From: CAZPDM01 sp964585305
GTDB taxonomy: Bacteria; Planctomycetota; Uabimicrobiia; Uabimicrobiales; JABWCH01
Direction: 5' to 3'
Assembly (NCBI GenBank): GCA_964585305.1
Contig: CAZPDM010000005.1
Location: forward strand, 20,582 to 84,581
Length of the DNA stretch: 64,000 nucleotides
In this document: positions 1 through 8,968 of the stretch, one piece after another
Position numbering within the stretch: position 1 is the first letter of the stretch
How the letters are laid out: the number at the start of each line of letters is the position of its first letter
Notes under the pieces: model-generated
What the model was told of the DNA's origin: nothing
Databases searched by the model: none
What the model saw: the letters and a program-made list of their open reading frames with translations, nothing else
Position numbers and translations under genes: made by a program

Positions 1-2
1 AT

Positions 3-3000
3 ATTCTTATTCATATAGGATCTTGCATCATTAACAATATTTTGTATACCGAAGACCTTACAAAAAAGGATAACATTGACTTTAATAAATTGATCGCAAT
101 GGTAGAAGAAATAAAAAAATATGAACAAGATATTTCTGAATATTCTGAAGAATGGACGTTATTACAAGAACTCAAAGCAAGAATATATTTATGGATGCCA
201 TCCAGCAATAAAGAAACAACTATGAAATATGTAATTAACTTGATGGATATATGTTTACAAAAAAATCCTATGAGAGATTCTTGCTATTTGATCCGAGGGA
301 TAGCATATTTAGAATTAAAAAATTATGAAAAATGCTTAGAAGACTTTGAATTTTCTTCTCAAATCAATCCTCAGCAAATAGAACCGTTGATAAAATTTTT
401 TGAAATTTTTCCTCATTATCAACATCCCAAATACGATAATGTAGAAAAAATTATTGGGATTGTTCATCGTTGGTGGCTGAGAGTAAATATGGCATACATA
501 GATACATGGGAAGATGACGTAACACGGATGAAAATGTATTTTCGTGCAAAATGGCAAGAACAGGAAGTAAATAGTATTTCGATTGCAATGTCTGAAAAAT
601 TTTATTCCCTGCTTTTTGATAGTAATGAAAAATTTTCAAAATTAGCTAAAGAATCTTTTTTAGAAATGCAACCATATTCTAGCACATTAGAATTTCTTAA
701 AATAAAAGAAAAAGAACTAGAAACGCAAGATTCAACTCACCAAAACATTGAAACTCAACGAAAACTAAAAATTCTTTCAGACATCATCAACTCTGTAAAA
801 GAAAAAAACAATGCACGTCTTATTGATCAAACTTTATATCTTTTATCTTCTGTATCTTTTGAAAAAAATATTCCTAAGGAAATTTTAAAAATTTTCCAAG
901 ACGAAGAACGTCTTAGTATCCTTCATCGTTTAGTATTCGAAAAAGCCTTTCAAAAAGAAGTTCGAGAATATTATACAAGCAATTCCAAAGAAAACCATTG
1001 GTTCAAATTATATTACCTTGGGGCATCTATTTTAGCTCAAATCCCTATTATTATCCCACAAAAAATTATAGCTGAGAACGCCCATATTTTTTCAAAATAT
1101 CCTAGAACAAATCATTACTATCGGTTTATTTTAGCTAATTGGAGTAAACAAGAAAATAATCCTCAAATAAAAGTTATTTTACTTCGTGTTTTACAAGGAA
1201 TTGGATATTTTGATTTAGAAACCCAAAAATTTCTTGAAAAATTTGCTAGCAATAAAGATTATCTAGGAGATCCTTTTATAGAAACAGTTGCAACCCCTCT
1301 AATAGTTGCAAATTTTGATCATAAAAAAGAAATTTTTCATAATTATTTCTATCTTTGTACTCCCTTAGCTAAAATTTGGATTATGCATAATATTTCTCTT
1401 TTAGAGCAGAAAATTCCAAATGATAGCTGGCAAAATTTTCATATAGAAATGAAAAAAATATGGGAAGAAAATTTTATACATAGCGACATCCGTAATAAAA
1501 TGTTAGCTATTATAGCTACTAAAGCTCTATTTAAGTGGAATGTAAATGATGAATTGTTCAATAAATATTGGAATGATTTTAAAAAACTCTATGAAGATAA
1601 AAATACACGAATTCAAAAAACCGCATTAGTTCTAGCTTGCGAATTTGAGCAATTTCGTAAGAAAGCACAAGATCCACTACAAAAAATTTGCTGGAATATT
1701 TTGGAAAATAAATCGATAACTAATCAAGAAATTTCGATTATAGCAAGCCTATTTTTATTAAAAATTAAAGATCAGAAAATTATTGCTCAAATGGAAAATA
1801 CAGAAACGAATATATTAGAAAAAATTATGTTCTTGTACTCTATTCCTAAAGATCAAGATGCGGCTAAAACGCTTATGAATATAGTAAGTACTACAAAAGA
1901 TAATGTAGAAAAAGGTATGGTTATTGCGGTTTTATGCCATTTCTATTATGGAATCAACAGTTTTATCAAGGATAATATACAAAAAAACGCTTTAAAAGCT
2001 TTTATAGAAAATCTCATTATTAATTCTCTTAAAGAAGGCGAATCAGGCCTAATTTTTTGGAGTTTAATATCAACAACAAAAATCGATGACCTTTCTAAAA
2101 GAGTATGGGGTGAAATCTATAATAATTTAGAAAAAGAAGACACAACAATTCCTCTAATGAGATTAGGGGCGTTGATCAATCTATCTATAAAACAACCCAA
2201 TAATAAAGAATTGACAAATCTATATACTACCTTACAAAAGAAAGAATCTGAACAAAAGTTAATTTTTCAAAAAAAACCAGATAGCGAAAAGCATAGAAAA
2301 TCTTTATTATCTTTAATGTGGTTTTATAGACAAGTTTTACGAAATAATCAATATAATCATTTACTCGATTCTAACCTTATGGCTGAGGAAAACTTTATTG
2401 TTATTGACGAACGATTTATAAAAACTCTTGAAAAGGATATCAGCGAGCCGATTCTCCTAACACGCTATATTTCAGCATTAGAAAAGGCAATCGAATTAGG
2501 CAAGCTAATTAAATCTCTCGATAGTAATTTTTATGAACGTTATGCTTTTCTACAATTGATTCAATATATGGCACTTCTTTATTATAAAAATAAACAATAT
2601 TCTCAAGCATTAGATATATTAGCTTATGACAACTTATATAAAACAGAACCAATTATTGCCGCTCTTTGGTTGAAATATAAACTAAGTATTGAGCCTAATT
2701 CTCCTGAAATTGATATATGGTGGCAAGAATGGCAAAAAAAAGACATGCAAGATTATCGTAGTGAATCCTTACGTTTATATATGGAATCTTTATTCTATCA
2801 ACATAAAAAAGAATACCAGTTAGCTATTGATAAACTTGAAAAGGCTTTCATTTTATGCCCAGAGGATAGCCAATTTCTTTCTGATTTAATTGGGATTTAT
2901 TTAAAAGAGCAAAAAAATATGGAGAATCTGGACATATTTCTTGAGCTTGCCATCAAACACGCCAGTTATAAAGGAAATTTACTTTGGAGAAAAGTACAAT

Positions 3001-3338
3001 ATTTTGCAGTTCAAAAAGATATTTCAAATGTTATTGACACACTTAAAGCCTTAGTTATATTGGAAAGCGAATATCCTATTACTTTAGAAAACATCACTGA
3101 ATTAAATATCGATAAAAAATACTATGGAGAAATATATTTTTCCATTGCTATAAAAAAAGCAGATCGTAGAAATACCTCTCAAACAATATTTTGGCTTACT
3201 AAAGCTCACGAAGAAGGATATAGCATTACAGAAGAAAAATTAAAAGAGCTGTGGATACTCAAAGATTTTATTGGTGTAGTTCTTAATCAACATCCAAGTT
3301 TCAGAAAGATTTGGCAAAAACTAGTAATTAAGAAATAG
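3..3338 (+). CDS. TPR/helical-repeat protein, 5' end outside window
   Basis: A long helical protein of unknown function. The first in-frame start codon in the window is a TTG at 42, but the frame is open to the left edge with no stop, so the true start probably lies outside and this is a 3' part of about 1110 residues. The N-terminal 100 residues (numbered from 42) contain a TPR-like pair (MRDSCYLIRGIAYLELKNY followed by EKCLEDFEFSSQINP). The middle is Lys/Glu/Ile-rich and HEAT- or ARM-like by appearance. Around residues 850-980 TPR-like helices return (YQLAIDKLEKAFILCPED). There is no signal peptide or membrane segment in the visible part. A strong bidirectional terminator follows directly. 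Scaffold function is the only reasonable inference. Confidence 0.75.
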   Translation: MLIHIGSCIINNILYTEDLTKKDNIDFNKLIAMVEEIKKYEQDISEYSEEWTLLQELKARIYLWMPSSNKETTMKYVINLMDICLQKNPMRDSCYLIRGIAYLELKNYEKCLEDFEFSSQINPQQIEPLIKFFEIFPHYQHPKYDNVEKIIGIVHRWWLRVNMAYIDTWEDDVTRMKMYFRAKWQEQEVNSISIAMSEKFYSLLFDSNEKFSKLAKESFLEMQPYSSTLEFLKIKEKELETQDSTHQNIETQRKLKILSDIINSVKEKNNARLIDQTLYLLSSVSFEKNIPKEILKIFQDEERLSILHRLVFEKAFQKEVREYYTSNSKENHWFKLYYLGASILAQIPIIIPQKIIAENAHIFSKYPRTNHYYRFILANWSKQENNPQIKVILLRVLQGIGYFDLETQKFLEKFASNKDYLGDPFIETVATPLIVANFDHKKEIFHNYFYLCTPLAKIWIMHNISLLEQKIPNDSWQNFHIEMKKIWEENFIHSDIRNKMLAIIATKALFKWNVNDELFNKYWNDFKKLYEDKNTRIQKTALVLACEFEQFRKKAQDPLQKICWNILENKSITNQEISIIASLFLLKIKDQKIIAQMENTETNILEKIMFLYSIPKDQDAAKTLMNIVSTTKDNVEKGMVIAVLCHFYYGINSFIKDNIQKNALKAFIENLIINSLKEGESGLIFWSLISTTKIDDLSKRVWGEIYNNLEKEDTTIPLMRLGALINLSIKQPNNKELTNLYTTLQKKESEQKLIFQKKPDSEKHRKSLLSLMWFYRQVLRNNQYNHLLDSNLMAEENFIVIDERFIKTLEKDISEPILLTRYISALEKAIELGKLIKSLDSNFYERYAFLQLIQYMALLYYKNKQYSQALDILAYDNLYKTEPIIAALWLKYKLSIEPNSPEIDIWWQEWQKKDMQDYRSESLRLYMESLFYQHKKEYQLAIDKLEKAFILCPEDSQFLSDLIGIYLKEQKNMENLDIFLELAIKHASYKGNLLWRKVQYFAVQKDISNVIDTLKALVILESEYPITLENITELNIDKKYYGEIYFSIAIKKADRRNTSQTIFWLTKAHEEGYSITEEKLKELWILKDFIGVVLNQHPSFRKIWQKLVIKK

Positions 3339-3340
3339 TA

Positions 3341-3384
3341 AAAAAAAAGTCTGTTGGTCAAGAAAACCAACAGACTTTTTTTTA
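3341..3384. terminator. Bidirectional rho-independent terminator
   Basis: An 11-bp perfect stem (AGTCTGTTGGT with ACCAACAGACT, 7-base loop) is flanked by an A-run on the left and a T-run on the right. It sits between the convergent genes ending at 3338 (plus) and 3392 (minus) and can serve both. Confidence 0.9.
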
Positions 3385-3391
3385 GTATTTC

Positions 3392-4573
3392 TTATTTTTC
3401 CATAACACGTTGAAAAGGTTTAGATTTTACTTCTGTGTTAGGTTTGGTAGCGAGTACAGAAATATTAGATATAGTTTTATTAACGACTTCTTCATTCTTA
3501 GGAAGTAGTTGAGGTTTAATTTCTACACTAGAAAGATCAAAGTCTCCACTAATCTTTTTAGCTTCCTGCAAATTAGCTCTTTCCCATTTAGAATTATCTA
3601 TCCAAGCCCATGCTTTATTTCCATCATGAATAAGTAAAGCATTTTGCTTACGATTATTGATTTGCGCAGAACCTAAACGAATAACCTTTTCTTCTGCAAT
3701 TTTTTGCCAAGCATTTTGGTTCATCCATGCCCAAACACTTCCTTGTGTATAAGCAATAGCTATATCATTTTGGCCATTATTATCTAAATCTAATATTTCA
3801 AGACTATCTGCCATTTCTTCATCAATTTTTTGCCAAGTAGAGTTATTCAGCCAAGCATAAATTGCTGGAGTATTTTTGTATGCAATAACAAGATCTTCTT
3901 GAGCATTATTATCTATATCTGCAACAACGATATCGTTTGCTGCTTCATTATCAATATGCTGCCAATATTCATTATTCATCCAAGCATATATGCTGTTGCT
4001 ATGAGTATAACTCATGACAATATCTTTTTGCCCATTATTATCTAAATCACATAAAGCAATAACATTTGCCGATTCATCATCTATTTTTTTCCAAGTATTG
4101 TTAAGATACATAAATGTACCTTTATCATTATCCAAGGAAATAATGAGTTCTGCCTGTCCATCATGATCAACATCTCCAGCAACTTGCGTACGTATTATAG
4201 CCTCGCCAATTATCTTGGAAAATTGGAAAACATTAACACCTGGACGATACGTACCACCATCAGGAGAATATTCTATAAATGAAGCCAGAGAAAGAATATC
4301 ATCAGTAGAAATTGTTAATAATGTTCCAAGAGGAAGATCATTCTCTGCATAATTAGCAATATCATTTGCTGTTTTTTTAATAGCACCATTTACTAAACAA
4401 TAGCAAACATCTGGATTCTGACTTGTAGCAGACAAAATAATATCATATAACTGTACAGGATTCGGATCTGGAACTTCATTCGCTTTCTTATTATTATGTT
4501 TAAGGCATGACAGACAAGATAAAGAAATTATAAGAATGAGAAAAAAAATAAAATAAGTTTTAGTTTTTTGCAT
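3392..4573 (-). CDS. FG-GAP/VCBS-repeat lipoprotein
   Basis: Predicted outer-membrane or periplasmic lipoprotein. The start at 4573 is chosen because AAGGAAA lies 8 bases upstream; an in-frame codon 24 bases further out has no Shine-Dalgarno. The N-terminus is a signal peptide with Cys at a lipobox-like site (SLSCLSC). The body carries at least five repeats of about 50 residues with Ca-binding-like Asp loops (DVDHDGQAE, DLDNNGQKD, DIDNNAQED, DLDNNGQND), each with a conserved Trp strand (IYAWMNN, IYAWLNN, VWAWMNQ). This matches FG-GAP/VCBS beta-propeller blades, which bind calcium and usually mediate adhesion or protein contacts. The tail from about residue 340 is Lys/Glu/Asn-rich and probably disordered. 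The gene ends the minus-strand block of LPP20-like genes, 50 bases after the previous one, so cotranscription is likely. Confidence 0.85.
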   Translation of the reverse strand: MQKTKTYFIFFLILIISLSCLSCLKHNNKKANEVPDPNPVQLYDIILSATSQNPDVCYCLVNGAIKKTANDIANYAENDLPLGTLLTISTDDILSLASFIEYSPDGGTYRPGVNVFQFSKIIGEAIIRTQVAGDVDHDGQAELIISLDNDKGTFMYLNNTWKKIDDESANVIALCDLDNNGQKDIVMSYTHSNSIYAWMNNEYWQHIDNEAANDIVVADIDNNAQEDLVIAYKNTPAIYAWLNNSTWQKIDEEMADSLEILDLDNNGQNDIAIAYTQGSVWAWMNQNAWQKIAEEKVIRLGSAQINNRKQNALLIHDGNKAWAWIDNSKWERANLQEAKKISGDFDLSSVEIKPQLLPKNEEVVNKTISNISVLATKPNTEVKSKPFQRVMEK

Positions 4574-4623
4574 TAAAGTTTCCTTAAAAATTAGCAAACT
4601 TATTAAGAAAGAATCCCAAGAAA

Positions 4624-5436
4624 CTACTCCTCTAATTGAAAAGATGCTAACACTTGTTCAAACATGGGATAATATTTGTTAATAAGTTTTTGATCGTTCC
4701 GACATTCAAAAATAGCATAATAAACACAACCACCATATTCTAATTCAAAAACTTTAAGATGTAAAGCTAATTTATCAAATTTACGGACTATGTCATAACA
4801 AATCATATTTCCTGAAATATTTTTATTGATTGCATACAAAGTAAGTGGAGTTTTTTTAACGATATTTACAGTAGAAAACGGATAGTATCTCTTTGTTTTT
4901 TGAATTGTTGGAATATTACTTCCAGCAAACTTTAAAAATATAGTAACTTTATTTTTTACATCAACTTTATAGCGATAACCTTTTAGATCGCTTTCCTCGG
5001 AAAAACTTTCACTCCATTCATTTTTTGTAAAAAAAGTGATGCCAAAATCTTCTGCACTTGTACGTCTTAATGATAAACCACCTTCAACTACTGTTGCTTC
5101 AATAATAACCAAAACTGTTGTTGTATCACCTCGATTAAAATCTGCATATATTTCTTTTATATCTTTTACAACACCTTTACAAGTAATTAGAATATTATCA
5201 TATTCCATTTCAAAATCTTTTATTTTAGTTTCTGATTCAACTTCTACACCAACAAATTCAGCAGCCTTACGGATAGCACGATACCGAGCTTTTTCCAATG
5301 CTTCAACTTTGTTATTATTAGCTTCCTCAAGACTTGCCTGAGCTTCATAATGCCCACGTGTTTCAGCTCCCCATTGTGCTTGTAAAGAAAGTATTCCTAA
5401 TAATAGGATTAAAACAATAATAAAATATCTTTTCAT
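4624..5436 (-). CDS. Exported LPP20/FlgT-N-like protein
   Basis: A 270-residue secreted protein of unknown function. A clear Sec signal peptide (ends near LQAQ, residue 21) is followed by a domain at about 30-125 that resembles the LPP20/FlgT N-terminal fold: a helix rich in Ala/Arg (EALEKARYRAIRKAAEFVGV), then EVESETKIKDF and strands ending VVIEATV-like. The C-terminal half (about 130-270) is beta-rich and unfamiliar, with two Cys. AAGGAAA is placed 8 bases before the ATG. It lies downstream of a strong terminator (5471-5510), so it may have its own promoter. It is the most canonical LPP20-like member of the cluster 4624-10669. Known LPP20 proteins are Helicobacter lipoproteins and flagellar or envelope factors; function here is not known. 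Confidence 0.75.
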   Translation of the reverse strand: MKRYFIIVLILLLGILSLQAQWGAETRGHYEAQASLEEANNNKVEALEKARYRAIRKAAEFVGVEVESETKIKDFEMEYDNILITCKGVVKDIKEIYADFNRGDTTTVLVIIEATVVEGGLSLRRTSAEDFGITFFTKNEWSESFSEESDLKGYRYKVDVKNKVTIFLKFAGSNIPTIQKTKRYYPFSTVNIVKKTPLTLYAINKNISGNMICYDIVRKFDKLALHLKVFELEYGGCVYYAIFECRNDQKLINKYYPMFEQVLASFQLEE

Positions 5437-5470
5437 AGTTTATTTTCCTTAAAATATATTTTTTCTTAGC

Positions 5471-5510
5471 AAAACATGCTTTAGTTGATAACAACTAAAG
5501 CATGTTTTTT
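5471..5510 (-). terminator. Strong hairpin terminator inside the LPP20-like cluster
   Basis: A 17-bp perfect stem (AAAACATGCTTTAGTTG with its complement) closes over a 4-base loop, with T-tracts on both outer sides. It lies just after the minus-strand gene ending at 5544 and before the one starting at 5436, so it separates these two transcriptionally at least in part. Confidence 0.75.
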
Positions 5511-5543
5511 ATATTAATAGCTAATTCAACCGTGACTATTGAA

Positions 5544-6410
5544 TTATTTTGCCATTAAACCAATACCTTCGGCAATAAAAATTTCATCATCATCTTCAAT
5601 ACCTTCAAATAAAGAATAATCTTCATCTGAAAGTTCTAAGCCTAATTTTTTCAAATTTTGGGATAAAGAATAGATGCACATGTGTTTGGGAATACGAAGT
5701 TTCATAGTAACTTTTTTGGCTGTGAAATCAATATTAATTTTTAGAATTTCGCATCCAACTAAGGTTGTCTTTTGCAAAACATTTAAACGAGTTTGTTCTT
5801 CAAGAATAAATTTGTTGACTTTTTCATTGCAAGCAACAATTTCTTCTGTAACTTGTTTAGCAACATTACTACGGGCTTCAGCATACGCAGCAGTAATAGC
5901 ATTAGCAATTAACTTTCCGCCTTCGGTATAACCAGAAATACCACAAACAAGCAATTTTTCTGGCAATAAGCGAGAAACTTCCATATATTCTGAACCTTTA
6001 AGTTTTCCGCCAATGCTTCTTTCAATACTACGGATCATCCAAGCATTAGAAATTTCCATGTAACTGGCAACTACACCTAGTTTTGTGTCAACAACATCTA
6101 AATCGCTTCTTTTCTTAGCACCAGTTAATTTTGTTGGAGGAATATCAACTTTAGTAATAATCATACTAGTATTATTATTGATAATACTTACTTTACTAAT
6201 CACAGCACCTAAGATATTTTCAACAATAAAACCCTTGGCTTGGATAGTAGCATCTTCTTGTCTTACAGAAACTTCTTGTATTTGAGCAACATTCATTTTG
6301 CTGGCCCATTTGGGATCATGTTTCAAAGGAATAGAAGAAACGAAATCTTGTGCTACAACATAAGAACTGAATAAAATAATACCAATCAATAAATATGCGA
6401 TGTATTTCAT
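5544..6410 (-). CDS. Exported LPP20-like paralogue ending in AEGIG
   Basis: A 288-residue secreted protein of unknown function. It has a signal peptide (cleavage near VVAQD) and two LPP20-like modules. The second (about 165-265) has an Ala-rich helix (ANAITAAYAEARSNVAKQV), then KVNKFILEEQ and LVGCEI, then alternating strands (KVTMKLRIPKHMCIYSLSQ). The same signature (VxKFIL, LxGC, LSQxLKxLG) recurs in the genes at 7228 and partly at 8073. The C-terminus reads FIAEGIGLMAK, echoing ITAEGIGIIPN in the 8073 gene. GGGAG precedes the ATG by 7 bases. It follows the 6527 gene after 116 bases and is closed by the terminator at 5471-5510. Confidence 0.75.
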   Translation of the reverse strand: MKYIAYLLIGIILFSSYVVAQDFVSSIPLKHDPKWASKMNVAQIQEVSVRQEDATIQAKGFIVENILGAVISKVSIINNNTSMIITKVDIPPTKLTGAKKRSDLDVVDTKLGVVASYMEISNAWMIRSIERSIGGKLKGSEYMEVSRLLPEKLLVCGISGYTEGGKLIANAITAAYAEARSNVAKQVTEEIVACNEKVNKFILEEQTRLNVLQKTTLVGCEILKINIDFTAKKVTMKLRIPKHMCIYSLSQNLKKLGLELSDEDYSLFEGIEDDDEIFIAEGIGLMAK

Positions 6411-6526
6411 AACAATCTCCCGAATTTAATAGAAAAATTCATACTTGCCAATCAGCAGCAAGTTTAAATAACGAATTTTTCTTAATTTTCTGAAAATATA
6501 ATTAATTGGCAAACTAAATTACATTT

Positions 6527-7192
6527 TTACTTTACAAGATAGGCTTTTCCTGTTACTACAATCTGATCAGGAATAATATTAGGAAAATTTTTAACTGACT
6601 CATCGCCAAGTTTTTTCTTGACTAAAAATTCAATAAATTGAGATTCGATTTTTCCTTCTACTGTAACACAAGTTTTATCAGAATTCCATACAGGAGTACC
6701 AATTTTTACACCTCTCAATGTTTCTTGAGAAGTAGTTACTGTATTTGGATCAATCTTTTTAAAAATAGCCTGCAATTCTTTAGCAATTGCAAGTTTTGCA
6801 TCTATGCTAGCTTCTTCTATGGCTATTGTTTCCATTTGAGTAATTCTTACAATTGGATCCTGTAAAGGAGATAACGCATAGACAAAAACAGTCTGTGTTA
6901 TTTCATATTTAGGAGAGTACAAGACAACTTCTAATGCTTGGCTTGTTTCCTGAGATATCCAAAGAGCATTATTCTTCCACTCACATCCTGGAGTTTTGAC
7001 CTCTATTTTAGAAATCTCTACTTTGCGCATGTTATTACCATCACGATAATAGAATTCAAAGTAGATTGGAGTATTCACAAAGGTAATAACTCGATGAGGA
7101 ATAATAACAATATTTTTTACAATTTCCTCTTTATCACATCCCATTGAAAAAAATAACAACAGGCTTAGTAAAATATAGCAGAATACCTTCAT
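6527..7192 (-). CDS. Small LPP20-like lipoprotein
   Basis: A 221-residue predicted lipoprotein: hydrophobic leader then lipobox SMGC with Asp-Lys after Cys. Residues 25-105 form a beta-rich region. From about residue 115 it closely parallels the C-terminal domain of the 566-residue protein at 8969: ITQMETIAIEEASIDAKLAI here against TQMQAIAEEEAFLDAKIQLA there, and both end with a VxGxAYL/I-type strand (VVTGKAYLVK versus AVGEAYISY). It is therefore a short, stand-alone version of that domain. The gap from the 7228 gene is 35 bases, so they are probably cotranscribed. Function unknown. Confidence 0.75.
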   Translation of the reverse strand: MKVFCYILLSLLLFFSMGCDKEEIVKNIVIIPHRVITFVNTPIYFEFYYRDGNNMRKVEISKIEVKTPGCEWKNNALWISQETSQALEVVLYSPKYEITQTVFVYALSPLQDPIVRITQMETIAIEEASIDAKLAIAKELQAIFKKIDPNTVTTSQETLRGVKIGTPVWNSDKTCVTVEGKIESQFIEFLVKKKLGDESVKNFPNIIPDQIVVTGKAYLVK

Positions 7193-7227
7193 GTTTTATC
7201 CCTGCTATTAAAGTTTAATACTTAATA

Positions 7228-8010
7228 CTATTGAAGAACAGCTTCTCCACGTTCTTTTTCATAAGAGTTAAAAAGAGCCTGTAAAGTTTGGCATTCTTCA
7301 AGAGTTAAAGAAACACCTAATTCTTTTAATGTTTGGCTAAGAGAAAGAATATACAAGGGAATTTTAATCTCAGCATCAATATATACTTTTTTATCGCTCC
7401 AATTGACGATTGGTTTAGAGAAACCGCAACCAATGAGCTTCAAATTTTCTAAAGTAGCTTGATGTTCTTCATGTTCCAAGATAAATTTATCAACGGTTTC
7501 ACTATTTGAAATAACTTCCCCAAACAACCGTGCGCCAAGTTTTGCAGCTGCATCTAATTTTGCCATTTTAATATTATTAACAACTCGTTCTCCTGATGGA
7601 GTAAAAGCTGCATAACCATATTCAACAGTTTCTTTTGGAAAAAGATATTTGATGTCTTGAATCTGTTTTAAAGTTAATCTGCCTGGTTTCATTGAATCTT
7701 CCAAAGACACCATAATATCATACTGAGCAATACTAGCTTTTGCAATGACAAAACCATTAGCACTATCAATATTTTCAACAGTTGTTTTACATAGTTTAAG
7801 TAAATAACCTTGAGACTTTTTGATAATTTCAATACTAATATTATTTAAACCAGCTCTACTTTCTTTAGCAATCCAAAAGCCTTGCGCACGTTCAGAAAGA
7901 TTTTTTTTTGCATCTTCTTGAGCTGCAATCTTCGCCTGTTCTAAATTAAGGCTATATGCTGTAACTGAAAAAATACAACATACAAATAGACAAACTATAA
8001 TTAACTTCAT
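7228..8010 (-). CDS. Exported LPP20-like paralogue, two modules
   Basis: A 260-residue secreted protein with a Sec signal peptide (cleavage after about residue 18) and no lipobox. Two related modules follow. The first starts LEQAKIAAQEDAKKNLSERA, the second IKMAKLDAAAKLGARLFGEV; the latter leads into TVDKFILEHEE, LIGCGF and PLYILSLSQTLKELGVSL. These features match the 5544 protein closely. A GGAGG lies 11 bases before the ATG, a rather long spacing. It lies 62 bases after the 8073 gene and 35 bases before the 6527 gene in one orientation. No catalytic motif is visible; a structural or assembly role in the envelope is only a guess. Confidence 0.75.
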   Translation of the reverse strand: MKLIIVCLFVCCIFSVTAYSLNLEQAKIAAQEDAKKNLSERAQGFWIAKESRAGLNNISIEIIKKSQGYLLKLCKTTVENIDSANGFVIAKASIAQYDIMVSLEDSMKPGRLTLKQIQDIKYLFPKETVEYGYAAFTPSGERVVNNIKMAKLDAAAKLGARLFGEVISNSETVDKFILEHEEHQATLENLKLIGCGFSKPIVNWSDKKVYIDAEIKIPLYILSLSQTLKELGVSLTLEECQTLQALFNSYEKERGEAVLQ

Positions 8011-8072
8011 AAAATTTTAAGCCTCCAAAATAAATCAAAAAAACGAAAATAATCATATAAAATTATATCTCA

Positions 8073-8843
8073 CTAATTCGGGATAATACCTATTCCTTCA
8101 GCAGTTATATCTTCTTCTGGGATTTCTTGTACATCTTTAAGTAATTCTTCCCAATTCTCAGGTTTTTGTTCTGAAATAATAGTTAATAACAAGGCTTTAT
8201 AGATACGAAGGTTAATAGAAGTTGTAACGACAAAACGTTTGTCTTTAATTTCTTCTTTAAGAACTTCCAGGCCATTGATATATTGAAAGCCTTCTAGTTT
8301 GCTTTTAACTTCTTGATTTGTTAAAATAAATTTTTCAACTTGGACATTTTTTTCAACAATTTCTCCACAACACGTTTGGGCTATATTTCTCATTGCATCA
8401 ACTAAAGCAATTCTTCGGGCTTTAATTAACTTTATTCCTTGTACATTTAATGGCCCACAGCCCATAGCTTTTATAGTATCAGGAAGAAAACTCGCTGCAA
8501 GTTTTAAGGAATCTTTAGGATACTCTGAATTCGAAGCTATATTTTCAAGATTTTTTAAATATTTTTCTCTCGTAATAGTTGCTTCTACCACTAAATAATT
8601 CGAATTTTGAGAGGCTAATTTTGTAGAAAAACCTTCAATAAACGACTTATTATTTTTCGTAATATATTCTATTTTTTTGCTATCAGAAGAACCTGCAACA
8701 AATGTTCCTACTACACATTCCCCTAAATTTCGCATAGCATCAACTTCTGCAACGCGAATAGCAGTTTGAAGGATTTTGGGATTTGTTTGTGCAATACTTA
8801 AAGTTGAAATAATGAAAAATAAAACAAGCATGATTTTATTCAT
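8073..8843 (-). CDS. Exported LPP20-like paralogue with internal duplication
   Basis: A secreted protein of 256 residues. The ATG at 8843 is preferred over an upstream in-frame GTG because the signal peptide (MNKIMLVLFFIISTLSIAQ) begins there, although the GAGAGG is about 12 bases away. The internal duplication is plain: RVAEVDAMRNLGECVVG near the N-terminus and RIALVDAMRNIAQTCCGEIV in the second half. The second copy continues with VEKFILTNQEV, like the VxKFIL signature in the genes at 5544 and 7228. The end is ITAEGIGIIPN, like the 5544 protein. It is the second gene after the EF-hand protein, 125 bases away with a hairpin between. Confidence 0.75.
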   Translation of the reverse strand: MNKIMLVLFFIISTLSIAQTNPKILQTAIRVAEVDAMRNLGECVVGTFVAGSSDSKKIEYITKNNKSFIEGFSTKLASQNSNYLVVEATITREKYLKNLENIASNSEYPKDSLKLAASFLPDTIKAMGCGPLNVQGIKLIKARRIALVDAMRNIAQTCCGEIVEKNVQVEKFILTNQEVKSKLEGFQYINGLEVLKEEIKDKRFVVTTSINLRIYKALLLTIISEQKPENWEELLKDVQEIPEEDITAEGIGIIPN

Positions 8844-8910
8844 AAAAATATGCACCTCTCTAATAATTTGAACATTTTCAGAGAAATGATTCCGTATCGC
8901 TTCAAAAGAA

Positions 8911-8956
8911 AGCTATACCTCGTAGCGAAAAACTACGAGGAATCTATGATATAGCT
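8911..8956 (-). terminator. Hairpin between two LPP20-like genes
   Basis: An 8-bp perfect stem CCTCGTAG/CTACGAGG with a 7-base loop is extended by outer arms AGCTATA/TATAGCT. It follows the minus-strand gene ending at 8969. Only a broken T-rich tract follows on the minus strand, so it may be a partial terminator or an RNA-stability element. Confidence 0.45.
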
Positions 8957-8968
8957 ACTAAACTAAAT